Shown piece by piece: positions 17,493 through 25,852 of a stretch of 64,000 bases of DNA. Within the stretch, counting starts at the first letter, position 1; every line of letters begins with the position of its first letter. The DNA lies in contig NZ_JAFFQY010000064.1 in the NCBI RefSeq assembly GCF_017311575.1, positions 62,001 through 126,000 on the forward strand. The letters run 5' to 3'. Under the pieces are notes generated by a model that worked only from the letters and a program-made list of their open reading frames with translations, was not told the DNA's origin and ran no database searches. The translations under genes were made by a program, and so were the position numbers. Source of the DNA: Roseococcus thiosulfatophilus. GTDB taxonomy: Bacteria > Pseudomonadota > Alphaproteobacteria > Acetobacterales > Acetobacteraceae.

Positions 17493-18254
17493 TCACATAC
17501 CCACACCGGGGCCCCGCGGCAAAACCGGTGGCTCGTGCGCCGCGATGACGGCCCAGGCCGCCTCGGCGTCATCCACGAAATGCAGCAGGCCCATATCGGC
17601 CGCGCCGATCAGGCCGGCCTCCTGGAAGGCCTGCCAGTTGATCAGCCCGCGCCAATGCGCGCTGTCCACCAGCACCACCGGCACGGCCGGGGTGCGCCCG
17701 GTCTGGCGCAGGGTCAGGATCTCGAACAACTCGTCCATGGTGCCGAAGCCGCCCGGGAACACCACCAGCGCCCGCGCCCGCATGGCCAGGTGCAGCTTGC
17801 GGATGGCGAAGTAGTGGAACTGGAAGGTCAGGTTGGGGGTGGAGTAGCGGTTGGGGTGCTGCTCCTGCGGCAGCTGGATGTTGAAGCCGATGCTGGGGGC
17901 ACCGACATCATGCGCGCCACGGTTGGCGGCCTCCATGATGCCGGGCCCGCCGCCGGTCGCGATCACGTTCTCGCGCCAGCCATCAATGGGATCGAGGGCG
18001 CCGCCGCGCATGGAGGCGATCTGCCCGAAGCGCCGCGCCTCGGCATACCAGCGGGGGTGGTGGCCCGGCCCGTCCTCGCGCACGCGGGCGCCGCCGAAGA
18101 CGACGATGGTGGAGCCCACGCGGGCCGCGCGCAGGGCCTCGTCGGCCTTCACGGCCTCCAGTTGCAGCCGCACGCCGCGCATAGCGGGGCCGCGAAGGAA
18201 GTCCTCGTCCAGCAGGGCCAGGCGATAGGCCGGGTTGTCGTCGTGGTCGTTCAT
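17493..18254 (-). CDS. LOG family (TIGR00730) Rossmann-fold protein
   Basis: 253 aa. The LOG signature appears as VVFPGGFGTMDELFEILTLRQTG, preceded by ENVIATGGGPGIMEAANRGA. The start is the ATG at 18254, followed by MNDHDDNPAYRLALLDEDF. LOG proteins include cytokinin riboside 5'-monophosphate phosphoribohydrolases; bacterial members of this longer subgroup are often nucleotide phosphoribohydrolases or remain uncharacterised. The open frame continues upstream antisense to the next gene, but no start codon with a ribosome binding site supports an extension. It is divergent from the beta-CASP gene. Confidence 0.85.
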   Translation of the reverse strand: MNDHDDNPAYRLALLDEDFLRGPAMRGVRLQLEAVKADEALRAARVGSTIVVFGGARVREDGPGHHPRWYAEARRFGQIASMRGGALDPIDGWRENVIATGGGPGIMEAANRGAHDVGAPSIGFNIQLPQEQHPNRYSTPNLTFQFHYFAIRKLHLAMRARALVVFPGGFGTMDELFEILTLRQTGRTPAVPVVLVDSAHWRGLINWQAFQEAGLIGAADMGLLHFVDDAEAAWAVIAAHEPPVLPRGPGVGM

Positions 18255-18338
18255 CTTCTCCCCCCGCGCCGCGGCGCGCATGATGCGCCCACATGCGCCC
18301 CTCTCCAACCAGCGGCGCGGCGAAGGGATGCCAGTTCC

Positions 18339-19904
18339 ATGTCCGTCACCCTGCATGTCCATGGCGCGGCGCGCACCGTCACCGGCTCCTGCCTGCGGTT
18401 CGAAGCCCCGGGCGCGCATGTGCTGGTGGATTGCGGCATGTTCCAGGGCCCCAAGACGCTGAAGGCGTTGAACCACGAGCCCTTCCCCTTCGACCCCGCG
18501 AGCCTCGACGCCGTGCTGCTGACCCACGCGCACATTGACCACAGCGGGCTGCTGCCGCGCCTGGTGAAGGAGGGCTTCCGCGGCGCCATCCACGCGACCC
18601 CGGCGACCATCGAGCTCTGCGCCTGCCTCCTGCCAGACAGCGGCCACATCCAGGAGAGCGAGGTGCGGATGCTGAACCGCCGCAACCGCCGCCGCTGGCG
18701 CGGGCGGGAGGAGGTGCGCCCCATCTACGGCCCCGCCGACGCCGATGCGGCGCTGGAGGCCTTCCAGCCCGTGGCCTATGGCGAGTGGATCACGCCCGCC
18801 AAGGGCGTGCGGGCGCGCTGGTGGAATGCGGGGCATATGCTGGGCTCCTCCTCCATCGAGATGGAGTTCGGCGATGTGCGCGTGCTGGCCTCGGGCGACA
18901 TCGGGCCGGATGACGGCACCCTGCACCCCGGGCCGGAAGGGCCGCAGGGTCTCGACCACCTGATCTGCGAAAGCACCTATGGCGACGAGGACCGGCCGAT
19001 CATCACGCCCCAGGCCCGCCGCGCCGCCCTCGCCGCGCTGGTGCGTGAGGCCGCGGAGCGCGATGGCGCCCTGCTCATCCCGAGCTTCGCGGTGGAGCGG
19101 GCGCAGGAGGTGGTGCTGGACCTGGTGCTGCTGATGCAGCGTGGCGAGATCCCGGCCACCACCATCCACATGGACAGCCCGCTCGCCACCCGCGCGAGCA
19201 AGGTCTTCGCCCGCCACGCGCACGGCATGGAGGAGGGCGAGGCGCTGCGCGCCGCCCTGCACTCCCACCGGCTGCTGCATGTGGTGGAGGGCGCGGCCAG
19301 CCGGAAGCTGGCGCAGCACAAGGGGTTTCACATCGTCATCGCGGGCTCGGGCATGTGCGATGCCGGGCGCATCCGCGAGCACCTGAAGTCGCGGCTCTGG
19401 GACCCGTCGGCCATGGTGGTGCTGGTGGGCTTCCAGGCCAGTGGCACGCTGGGGCGGCTGCTGGAGGAAAGCGCGCCGCGCGTGCGCATTCAGGGCGAGA
19501 CCATCGAGGTGGCGGCGCGCATCACCCGGCTGGAGGGCTATTCCGGCCATGCCGACGGGCCGGAACTGGCCCGCTGGGTGGAGGCAAGGCGGCCCATCAG
19601 GGGCGGCATCTTCCTGACCCATGGCGAGCCGGAGGCCATCACGGGCCTCGCCGCGCGGCTGGGGAAGCAGGTGGTGCAGCCCGTGCTGGACTCGCGCTGG
19701 CGCCTGCCCGCCGGCGGGGCGCCGGTGCCCCTGCCCGCCCCGGCGAACGCCCGCCGCCTGGAGCCCGAGGCGCTGGCCCGGCCCGACTGGCACAATGAAC
19801 GCGCCGCGCTGCTGCTGGGGGTGGAGGAGGCGATCGAGCACGCCGCCGACCCCGCGGCGCGGGCCGCGCTGATCGCGCGGCTCAAGGCGGCGTTGCTGGG
19901 TTAG
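18339..19904 (+). CDS. MBL-fold hydrolase with beta-CASP and RMMBL domains
   Basis: 521 aa. The N-terminal MBL core has LTHAHIDHSG at 61-70 and continues with WWNAGHMLGSSSIEME and VLASGDIG. The beta-CASP region carries LLIPSFAVERAQEV and IHMDSPLATRASKVF, followed by VIAGSGMCDAGRI and the RMMBL segment RITRLEGYSGHADGPEL and LTHGEPEA. These motifs mark the CPSF73/YSH1-like RNA-processing exonuclease group found in bacteria, distinct from RNase J in lacking its C-terminal domain. It probably processes RNA, but bacterial members have no defined substrate. A hairpin separates it from the convergent dadA. Confidence 0.88.
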   Translation: MSVTLHVHGAARTVTGSCLRFEAPGAHVLVDCGMFQGPKTLKALNHEPFPFDPASLDAVLLTHAHIDHSGLLPRLVKEGFRGAIHATPATIELCACLLPDSGHIQESEVRMLNRRNRRRWRGREEVRPIYGPADADAALEAFQPVAYGEWITPAKGVRARWWNAGHMLGSSSIEMEFGDVRVLASGDIGPDDGTLHPGPEGPQGLDHLICESTYGDEDRPIITPQARRAALAALVREAAERDGALLIPSFAVERAQEVVLDLVLLMQRGEIPATTIHMDSPLATRASKVFARHAHGMEEGEALRAALHSHRLLHVVEGAASRKLAQHKGFHIVIAGSGMCDAGRIREHLKSRLWDPSAMVVLVGFQASGTLGRLLEESAPRVRIQGETIEVAARITRLEGYSGHADGPELARWVEARRPIRGGIFLTHGEPEAITGLAARLGKQVVQPVLDSRWRLPAGGAPVPLPAPANARRLEPEALARPDWHNERAALLLGVEEAIEHAADPAARAALIARLKAALLG

Positions 19905-19913
19905 CGCCTGGTC

Positions 19914-19931
19914 GGGGCGCCTCAGCGCCCC
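19914..19931. terminator. GC hairpin between convergent genes
   Basis: GGGGCGC, a CTCA loop and GCGCCCC form a perfect 7-bp stem lying exactly between the stop codons of the beta-CASP gene and dadA. There is no T tract on either side, so it may only mark or stabilise transcript ends. Confidence 0.45.
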
Positions 19932-21191
19932 TCAGGCCGGCGCGTAGCGGGTCAGCGCCAGGTCATTGTGCGCGATCTCGGGCGCGCGGGCGCTGACCAG
20001 GTCCGCCAGCAGCCGGCCCGAACCGCAGGCCATGGTCCAGCCCAGCGTGCCATGGCCCGTGTTCAGGAACAGGTTGCGGTAGCGCGTGGGGCCGACGATG
20101 GGCGTGCCGTCCGGCGTCATCGGCCGCAGGCCGGTCCAGAACTGGGCCTCGGCGGGGTTGCCGGCATCGGGGAAGAGGTCCGTCAGCGTGTGTTCCAGCG
20201 TCTCGCGCCGCGGCTTGCGCAGCTTGAGCGAGAAGCCCGCCAGCTCCGCCGTGCCGCCCACGCGGATGCGGTCGCCCAGGCGCGTCACCGCGATCTTGTA
20301 GGTCTCGTCCATCACGGTGGAGACGGGGGCGGCATCGGCGTCGCGCACCGGCAGGGTCAGCGAATAGCCCTTCACCGGATAGACGGGGATGGAGACGGCC
20401 AGCGGCCGCAGCAGCGCCGTCGAATGGCTGCCGAGGGCGACCACGTAGCGGTCCGCGGTGAAGCGGCCCTGGTCGGTGACGACGCCCGTGACCTCGCCGC
20501 CCTCCTGCTCGATGGCCTGGATGGAAACGCCCTGGCGGAACACCACGCCGCGCGCGGCGGCCATCTCGGCCAGGCGCTGGGTGAAGAGGAAGGCATCGCC
20601 CGTCTCGTCGCCCGGCAGGCGCAGCCCGCCCACGAATTTCTGCGAGACGCGGGCCAAAGCGGGTTCGGCGGCGATGCAGCCGGCGACGTCCAGCACCTCA
20701 TGCGCCACGCCGCTCTTGCGCAGCACGGCGACATCGGCCTGCACGGCGTCGAGCTGCTTCTGGGTGCGGAACAGCTGCAGCGTGCCCTGGGTGCGCTGGT
20801 CGTACTGGATGCCCGTCTCGGCGCGCAGCGCCAGCAGCGCATCACGCGAATATTCCGCGATGCGGACCATGCGGGCCTTGTTGTTGGCGTAGGCGGCCTC
20901 GGTGCAGTTCGCCAGCATCCGCGCCAGCCAGGGGTAGAGCCCGCCCTTCGCCTGGGGCCAGAGCACCAGGGGCCGGTAGCGCATCATCAGCCACTTCATG
21001 GCCTTGATGGGGATGCCGGGGCCGGCCCAGGGGGCGGAATAGCCAGGCGAGACCTGACCTGCATTGGCGAAGCTGGTCTCCATGCCGGCGCCGGGCTGGC
21101 GGTCCAGCACCGTCACCTCATGGCCCGCCTGGGCCAGGTACCAGGCGCTGGTGACGCCCACCACGCCGCTGCCGAGAACGAGAACCCGCAT
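19932..21191 (-). CDS. dadA: D-amino acid dehydrogenase
   Basis: 419 aa FAD-dependent oxidoreductase. The FAD-binding GSGVVG is at 7-12, followed by [28 protein letters not shown], the DadA signature. The C-terminus [37 protein letters not shown] is also diagnostic. It oxidises D-alanine and other D-amino acids to 2-oxo acids and feeds electrons to the respiratory chain at the inner membrane. It is divergent from an Lrp/AsnC regulator with a 130-base gap, the classic dadA-dadR arrangement. No alanine racemase gene follows. Confidence 0.94.
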   Translation of the reverse strand: MRVLVLGSGVVGVTSAWYLAQAGHEVTVLDRQPGAGMETSFANAGQVSPGYSAPWAGPGIPIKAMKWLMMRYRPLVLWPQAKGGLYPWLARMLANCTEAAYANNKARMVRIAEYSRDALLALRAETGIQYDQRTQGTLQLFRTQKQLDAVQADVAVLRKSGVAHEVLDVAGCIAAEPALARVSQKFVGGLRLPGDETGDAFLFTQRLAEMAAARGVVFRQGVSIQAIEQEGGEVTGVVTDQGRFTADRYVVALGSHSTALLRPLAVSIPVYPVKGYSLTLPVRDADAAPVSTVMDETYKIAVTRLGDRIRVGGTAELAGFSLKLRKPRRETLEHTLTDLFPDAGNPAEAQFWTGLRPMTPDGTPIVGPTRYRNLFLNTGHGTLGWTMACGSGRLLADLVSARAPEIAHNDLALTRYAPA

Positions 21192-21246
21192 CGCCGCCTC
21201 CAGGATGGCCGAATGGCTGACAGTATCGGGAGGATCATGCGTGGTT

Positions 21247-21305
21247 TTCGCGCATCTTGCGCAGAACCGGGCGTTTGCGCGAAATCTTGCAATATTCTGC
21301 GAGGA
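21247..21305. promoter_or_regulatory. candidate Lrp-type operator between dadA and the lrp gene
   Basis: Two imperfect direct repeats, CGCGCATCTTGCGCAGAA (21249-21266) and TGCGCGAAATCTTGCAAT (21276-21293), lie 27 bases apart in the divergent intergenic region. They share a GCG(C/A)..ATCTTGC core. Lrp/AsnC proteins commonly bind several phased sites between their gene and a divergent target. I infer autoregulation and dadA control from position only. Confidence 0.4.
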
Positions 21306-21321
21306 AGTGGCACAAACCACC

Positions 21322-21768
21322 ATGCACGCCTTGGACGAGACCGATCTCGCCATCCTGCGCGAACTGCGCCTCGATGCGCGCGTCACCAATGCGAAGCTGG
21401 CCCAGGCGGTGGGGCTTTCTCCCTCGGCCTGCCTGCGGCGGCTGCGGCTGCTGGAACATCGCGGCGTCATCCGCGGCTACACCGTGCTGCTGGCGGAGCC
21501 GCAGCGGGCGGGCCAGGTCACGGTCATCGTCCAGATCACGCTGGACCGGCAGACGGAACAACACCTGACGCGCTTCGAGGCCGCCATCCGCCGCTGCCCC
21601 GAGGTCCGCGAATGCTACCTGATGACCGGCATGGCCGATTACCTGCTGCGCGTGGAATGCCGCGACGCGGCCGATTACGAACGCATCCACAAGGAACAGC
21701 TGAGCCGCATGCCCGGCGTGGCGCGCATCCAGTCGAGCTTCGCCATCCGCGCGGTGGTCACCGGTTAG
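21322..21768 (+). CDS. Lrp/AsnC family transcriptional regulator
   Basis: 148 aa. An N-terminal winged helix ([45 protein letters not shown]) is followed by a RAM ligand-binding domain ([17 protein letters not shown] and the C-terminal [13 protein letters not shown]). Size and layout are typical of the family. The divergent dadA makes it the likely alanine-responsive activator or repressor of D-amino acid catabolism (DadR/BkdR-like). ATG 21322 follows AGGAAG by about ten bases. Confidence 0.92.
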   Translation: MHALDETDLAILRELRLDARVTNAKLAQAVGLSPSACLRRLRLLEHRGVIRGYTVLLAEPQRAGQVTVIVQITLDRQTEQHLTRFEAAIRRCPEVRECYLMTGMADYLLRVECRDAADYERIHKEQLSRMPGVARIQSSFAIRAVVTG

Positions 21769-21813
21769 GAATTTGCTGGTATCTCGGCGCTTCGCAGGTG
21801 CAGCATCCATTCC

Positions 21814-24579
21814 ATGGATGGCACCACCCCCGACCTGCTCCAGCGGCTGCTCGGCCGCATGCGCGACGCACGCGCGGCCTCCGCCCAGGACCCCTTCGGC
21901 GATCCGGTGCTGCTGACGGCGCTTTCGGTCAGCCGTGGGCTGGATGATGGTTCGCTCGACCTCGCGCGGCTCGGCGACATCATCCAGCAACTGGCCGATG
22001 ACGCCATGGCGGGGCGGGCGCGGCGGCTGGCGCGCTATCTGGGCCATGCGCCCGGGGCGGACCCCTTCCCCGCCCTGGCCCAGCGCCTGGCGCGGCCCGA
22101 CCCGCTGGACAGCCCCATCCCCTTCGCCGCCTATCGCGCCCTGGTGGAGCGCGCGCGCTTCGCGGCGGTCTTCACCGCGCACCCCACCTTCTCCCTGCCG
22201 CTGGCGACCCACGCCGCGCTGGCCGCCGCCGCCAGCACGGGCGAGGACCCGCCGCGCGGCCTGCCCCACCGCCCCGCCCCGGTGACGCTGGCCGAGGAAT
22301 TCGAACAGGCCTGCGCCGCCATCCTCCGCGGCCGCGACGCGCTGGATGAGTTCGCCGGTGCCCTGCTCGACGCCGCCCGCGCCATCTGGCCCGACCGCTG
22401 GGCCCAGCTGCGGCCCGCCCCCGTGAAGCTCGCCACCTGGGTGGGGTATGACACGGATGGGCGCACCGATATCGGCTGGTGGGACACGCTGCGGCTGCGC
22501 CTCACCATGAAGCGGATGCAGCTGGAACGGCTGGCCGCCCAGCTGCCCGGCACCGCCATCGCCGAGCGCGCCGAACAGGCGGTGGACGCCGTCAACATGC
22601 AGATCGCCTCCATTCCCGACCGGCCGACCCCGGCCGCGGTGCAGGCCATGGCGGCGGAGATGCTGGGCCGGCGCGAGGCCGCCATGACGGATCTGGCGCC
22701 GCTGCTCACCCTCTTCGACGCCGCGCTGGACGAAGCCCCGGACGATGCGGCCCGCCGCAAGCTGGCCGTGGCGCGGGCGGGGCTGGTGGCGCATGGGCTC
22801 TCCCTCGCCCACACCCATGTCCGGCTGAACGCGACCCAGGTGCACAATGCCGTGCGCCAGCGCCTGGACATCACCACCGCCCCCGAGGACATGGCCCAGC
22901 GCCGCACCCTGCTGGCCCAGGTGAACGCGGCGCTGGCGAATGTGCGGGCGCGGCCGGTGGATTACGGCGCCCTGCTGGCGGAACAGGCCTCGGCCGCCAA
23001 GCTCATGATGAATGTCGCGCAGATCGCCAAGCATGTGGACCAGACCGCGCCCATCCGCTTCCTGATCGCGGAGACGGAGACGGGCTTCACCCTGCTGGCC
23101 GCGCTGTGGCTCGCGCGGCATTTCGGCTGCGAGCGGCATGTGGAGATCTCGCCCCTCTTCGAGACGGCCGATGCGCTGGAACGGGGCGAGCGCGTGCTGG
23201 ACGAGGCGCTGCGAAGCCCTTCCTTCCGCGACTATCTGCGCCTGCACGGTCGGCTCTGCCTGCAGTTCGGGTATTCGGATTCCGGGCGCTATGTGGGGCA
23301 GCTGGCGGCCTCCTACCTGGTGGAGCGGCTGAAGCTGCGGCTGGCGGAATTGCTGCGGAAGCATGGCCTGTCCGGCATCGAGGTCGTGCTCTTCGACACC
23401 CATGGCGAGAGCATTGGCCGCGGCGGGCATCCGGACAGCCTCTCCGACCGGCTGGACTACCTGTTCCCGCCCCAGGCGCGGGCGGCGCTCGCCGAGGCCG
23501 GGCTGCCGGCGCGCGAGGAATCGAGCTTCCAGGGCGGCGATGGCTACCTGCTCTGGGCCACGCCGGAACTGGCCCGCGCGACGGTGGCCCGCATCGCCGA
23601 GCACGCCTTCGCGGGCCTGCCCACCGGCCTGGACCCCATCTACACCGAGAGCGACTACGGGGCCGACTTCTTCGCGACCCTTCGGCGGGAGGTGCAGGCC
23701 CTGGTGGCGGACCCCGGCTATGCGGCGCTGCTGGGCGGATTCGGGCCGGGGCTGATCGAGCGCACGGGCTCCCGCCCCTCCGCCCGGCAGGCGGATGGCG
23801 TGGGGGGCCCGGCGCGGCTGACCCACCCCTCGCAGCTGCGCGCCATTCCGAACAACGCCATCCTCCACCAGGTGGGGTGGCTCGCGAACACGCTGCACGG
23901 GCTGGGCGCGGCGGTGGCGGCCAACCCCGAGGCCTTCCATGATTTGCGCGCGCGTTCCCCCCGCTTCCGCCGCGCGCTGGGCATGGCGCTGCGGGCCGCG
24001 GAATGCTCGGACATCGGGGTGGTGCGGGCGGTGATCGGCACGCTGGACCCGGGCACCTGGCTGGACCGGGCCGAGGCCACGCAGCGGCCCGGCCGGCGCG
24101 AGGCGCTGCTCTGCGTGGCGGACCCGCTGGACGCGATGGAGCTGGAGGCCCCGCTGCGCCGCCTCTACCGGCGGCTGAAGGCGGACCAGCTGGCGCTGCG
24201 CGCCGCCTGGCCCGAATTGCCGCAGATGCCCGAGCGCCTGGTGCTGCTGCATGCCCTGCGCCTCGCGCTGATCCATCGGCTCTGGCTGCTGGCGGTGCGG
24301 GTGCCGGAATTCAGTCCCAGGCACGGCGCGACGCGCGAGGGGGTGCTGACGCGCATCCTCGCGCTCGACGTGGAGCCGGCCTTGACCCTGCTGGAGCAGA
24401 TCTTTCCCGCCGCGCCCGACCCCGTTACGGGGCTCGACTTCCATGAACCCTCCGCGCCGGATGAGGGGCCGAGCTATGGGCGCGAGCATGCCGAAATCTT
24501 CGGCCCCATGCGGCAGATGTTCGACCTGGTGCGGAACTGCTCGGCCGCCGTCAGCCATGAGGTGGGGGCCTTCGGCTAG
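21814..24579 (+). CDS. ppc: phosphoenolpyruvate carboxylase, divergent
   Basis: 921 aa, close to the usual PEPC length. The catalytic histidine motif TAHPT is at 121-125, PLFETADAL carries the metal-binding glutamate, and GYSDSGR is at 486-492. Several invariant residues differ: the lysine of GYSDSxK is R492, the HGRGG loop is replaced by DTHGES (528-533) although IGRGG follows, and GGDRDGN reads GYDTDGRTD. The protein ends EVGAFG rather than the usual RNTG. It should form oxaloacetate from PEP and bicarbonate, but the changes leave activity open. It ends on a TAG shared with the convergent bciB stop. The ATG at 21814 starts 45 bases after the lrp gene. Confidence 0.82.
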   Translation: MDGTTPDLLQRLLGRMRDARAASAQDPFGDPVLLTALSVSRGLDDGSLDLARLGDIIQQLADDAMAGRARRLARYLGHAPGADPFPALAQRLARPDPLDSPIPFAAYRALVERARFAAVFTAHPTFSLPLATHAALAAAASTGEDPPRGLPHRPAPVTLAEEFEQACAAILRGRDALDEFAGALLDAARAIWPDRWAQLRPAPVKLATWVGYDTDGRTDIGWWDTLRLRLTMKRMQLERLAAQLPGTAIAERAEQAVDAVNMQIASIPDRPTPAAVQAMAAEMLGRREAAMTDLAPLLTLFDAALDEAPDDAARRKLAVARAGLVAHGLSLAHTHVRLNATQVHNAVRQRLDITTAPEDMAQRRTLLAQVNAALANVRARPVDYGALLAEQASAAKLMMNVAQIAKHVDQTAPIRFLIAETETGFTLLAALWLARHFGCERHVEISPLFETADALERGERVLDEALRSPSFRDYLRLHGRLCLQFGYSDSGRYVGQLAASYLVERLKLRLAELLRKHGLSGIEVVLFDTHGESIGRGGHPDSLSDRLDYLFPPQARAALAEAGLPAREESSFQGGDGYLLWATPELARATVARIAEHAFAGLPTGLDPIYTESDYGADFFATLRREVQALVADPGYAALLGGFGPGLIERTGSRPSARQADGVGGPARLTHPSQLRAIPNNAILHQVGWLANTLHGLGAAVAANPEAFHDLRARSPRFRRALGMALRAAECSDIGVVRAVIGTLDPGTWLDRAEATQRPGRREALLCVADPLDAMELEAPLRRLYRRLKADQLALRAAWPELPQMPERLVLLHALRLALIHRLWLLAVRVPEFSPRHGATREGVLTRILALDVEPALTLLEQIFPAAPDPVTGLDFHEPSAPDEGPSYGREHAEIFGPMRQMFDLVRNCSAAVSHEVGAFG

Positions 24580-25787
24580 TCCTTGGGACGCTCCAGCCCA
24601 TGGGGCCGCACCAGCTCCCACACATGGGCGGGGATCATGCGCGAGGCGCGACGGGGCTGTTCGCGCTGGAGGTGGATGACGCTCTCCACCGCCTTCATCT
24701 CCACCCTCGCGCGGGCGAATTCCAGGCCGCGCGGGCCAATGCGGGGCATGAGCCAGCCGACTATCGGCCGCAGCCAGTTCGGCATGCGCCGCAGCGGCAG
24801 CCCCCCGGCGGCGCGCTGGGTGTTGGCGAGGAAACCCTTCACCGGCCCCGCGCGCTTGCCGGCGCTGCCGGGGGCGGAGGTCTCGACCTCATCGCCCAGC
24901 AGGGCGAGCAGCTCCTCGCCGCGTTCGTTGCGGAGGATGAGCCATTGCTGACCCTCGCCGCCCATGTAGCCCACGGTGATGTCGGCCAGCACATTGGTAT
25001 AGTCCACGCAGCTGCGGCAGGTCAGCGGAAAGAAATCCTTGGGCAGCTTCGAGATGGGAAGCTGAAGGAAAGGAATCTCCCGCCGCCTTCCATCGGCATA
25101 GCGCAGCTCCACGTGGAAATCGGCGCGGAATTCCAGATAGGTGATCGTTCCGGGATCCTCGTCGAGCAGACCCAGGAATTGATGAAAATTTTCCGTAGTT
25201 GTGTTGTCGGAGCAGGGCGTGCCGATGACATAAAGCCTATCGAACCCAAGCTCCCGTTCCAGCGCCCGCAGCGCATAGACCTGGCAGGGGATGCCGATGA
25301 CCGCGAGGCGCCGATGCCCCGCCGCCCGCGCGGGCTCCAGCAAGGCCAGCAGCGGCGCGTAGCCCATCCGCATGCCCCGCACGCCCGCCATGTCCTCGGC
25401 CCGGGTGACCAGCACGGGGGTGGGCTTCCAGCGGTCCTCCGGGTCGGGCGCCATGGTGAGCACCGCGTCCACCGCCCCCACCTCCAGCAGGCGGGCGGCG
25501 AGGCGCGTCGTGATGCCCGTCCATTGCGCGCCGGGCAGCGGCGCGCGCAGCCGGGCGCGGAGCATGCGAAGGTGCGGGCCGAAATGAAGTTCGTCGGGCC
25601 GTGAGGGATCACGCGCGCGGCCATGCACCTGGGCTTCCAGCGCCGGGTAGTCGGGCGCGACGAATTGGCAGGCGCGCCCGCAGGCCTTGGGGTTCGCCAT
25701 GCGCGAGACCCCACAATCCGTGCAGAGGTTGCGGTGCGGCGCGGGCCGCAGCGGGGGCGTCATCGGGCCGGGATGGGCATGGTCCAT
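24576..25787 (-). CDS. bciB: divinyl (bacterio)chlorophyllide a 8-vinyl-reductase, BciB type
   Basis: 403 aa, FrhB-like (F420 hydrogenase beta subunit family) flavoprotein. Iron-sulfur ligands are C22, C25, C36 and C40 (CTDCG, ACGRAC), and later IGIPCQVYALR, VIGTPCSDNTT and LTCRSCVDYTNVLADITVGYMGG are strongly BciB-like. BciB reduces the C8 vinyl group of divinyl chlorophyllide with ferredoxin in (bacterio)chlorophyll synthesis. No other photosynthesis gene is in the window, so this would be outside the main photosynthesis cluster. A second in-frame ATG at 25763 is an alternative start. Its stop overlaps the ppc stop. Related FrhB-like proteins have other roles, but the spacing of motifs favours BciB. 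Confidence 0.85.
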   Translation of the reverse strand: MDHAHPGPMTPPLRPAPHRNLCTDCGVSRMANPKACGRACQFVAPDYPALEAQVHGRARDPSRPDELHFGPHLRMLRARLRAPLPGAQWTGITTRLAARLLEVGAVDAVLTMAPDPEDRWKPTPVLVTRAEDMAGVRGMRMGYAPLLALLEPARAAGHRRLAVIGIPCQVYALRALERELGFDRLYVIGTPCSDNTTTENFHQFLGLLDEDPGTITYLEFRADFHVELRYADGRRREIPFLQLPISKLPKDFFPLTCRSCVDYTNVLADITVGYMGGEGQQWLILRNERGEELLALLGDEVETSAPGSAGKRAGPVKGFLANTQRAAGGLPLRRMPNWLRPIVGWLMPRIGPRGLEFARARVEMKAVESVIHLQREQPRRASRMIPAHVWELVRPHGLERPKD

Positions 25788-25852
25788 GCGGATGAGGCTA
25801 GGGCGCTGACAGCGCCGCCGTCCAGGATTGCTGACAGTTTGTCCCTTGGGCC

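Noticed and set aside
17493-19841. Minus-strand frame joining the LOG gene to a long upstream extension, as if a fusion
   Set aside because: The extension is antisense to the beta-CASP gene and low in complexity; the LOG protein begins at the ATG at 18254.
21235-24621. Long open frame antisense to ppc (over 1,100 codons)
   Set aside because: GC-rich codons leave few stops in the shadow frame; the translated sequence is low-complexity (Gly, Gln, Arg, Ala rich) and has no motifs, while ppc on the other strand is clear.
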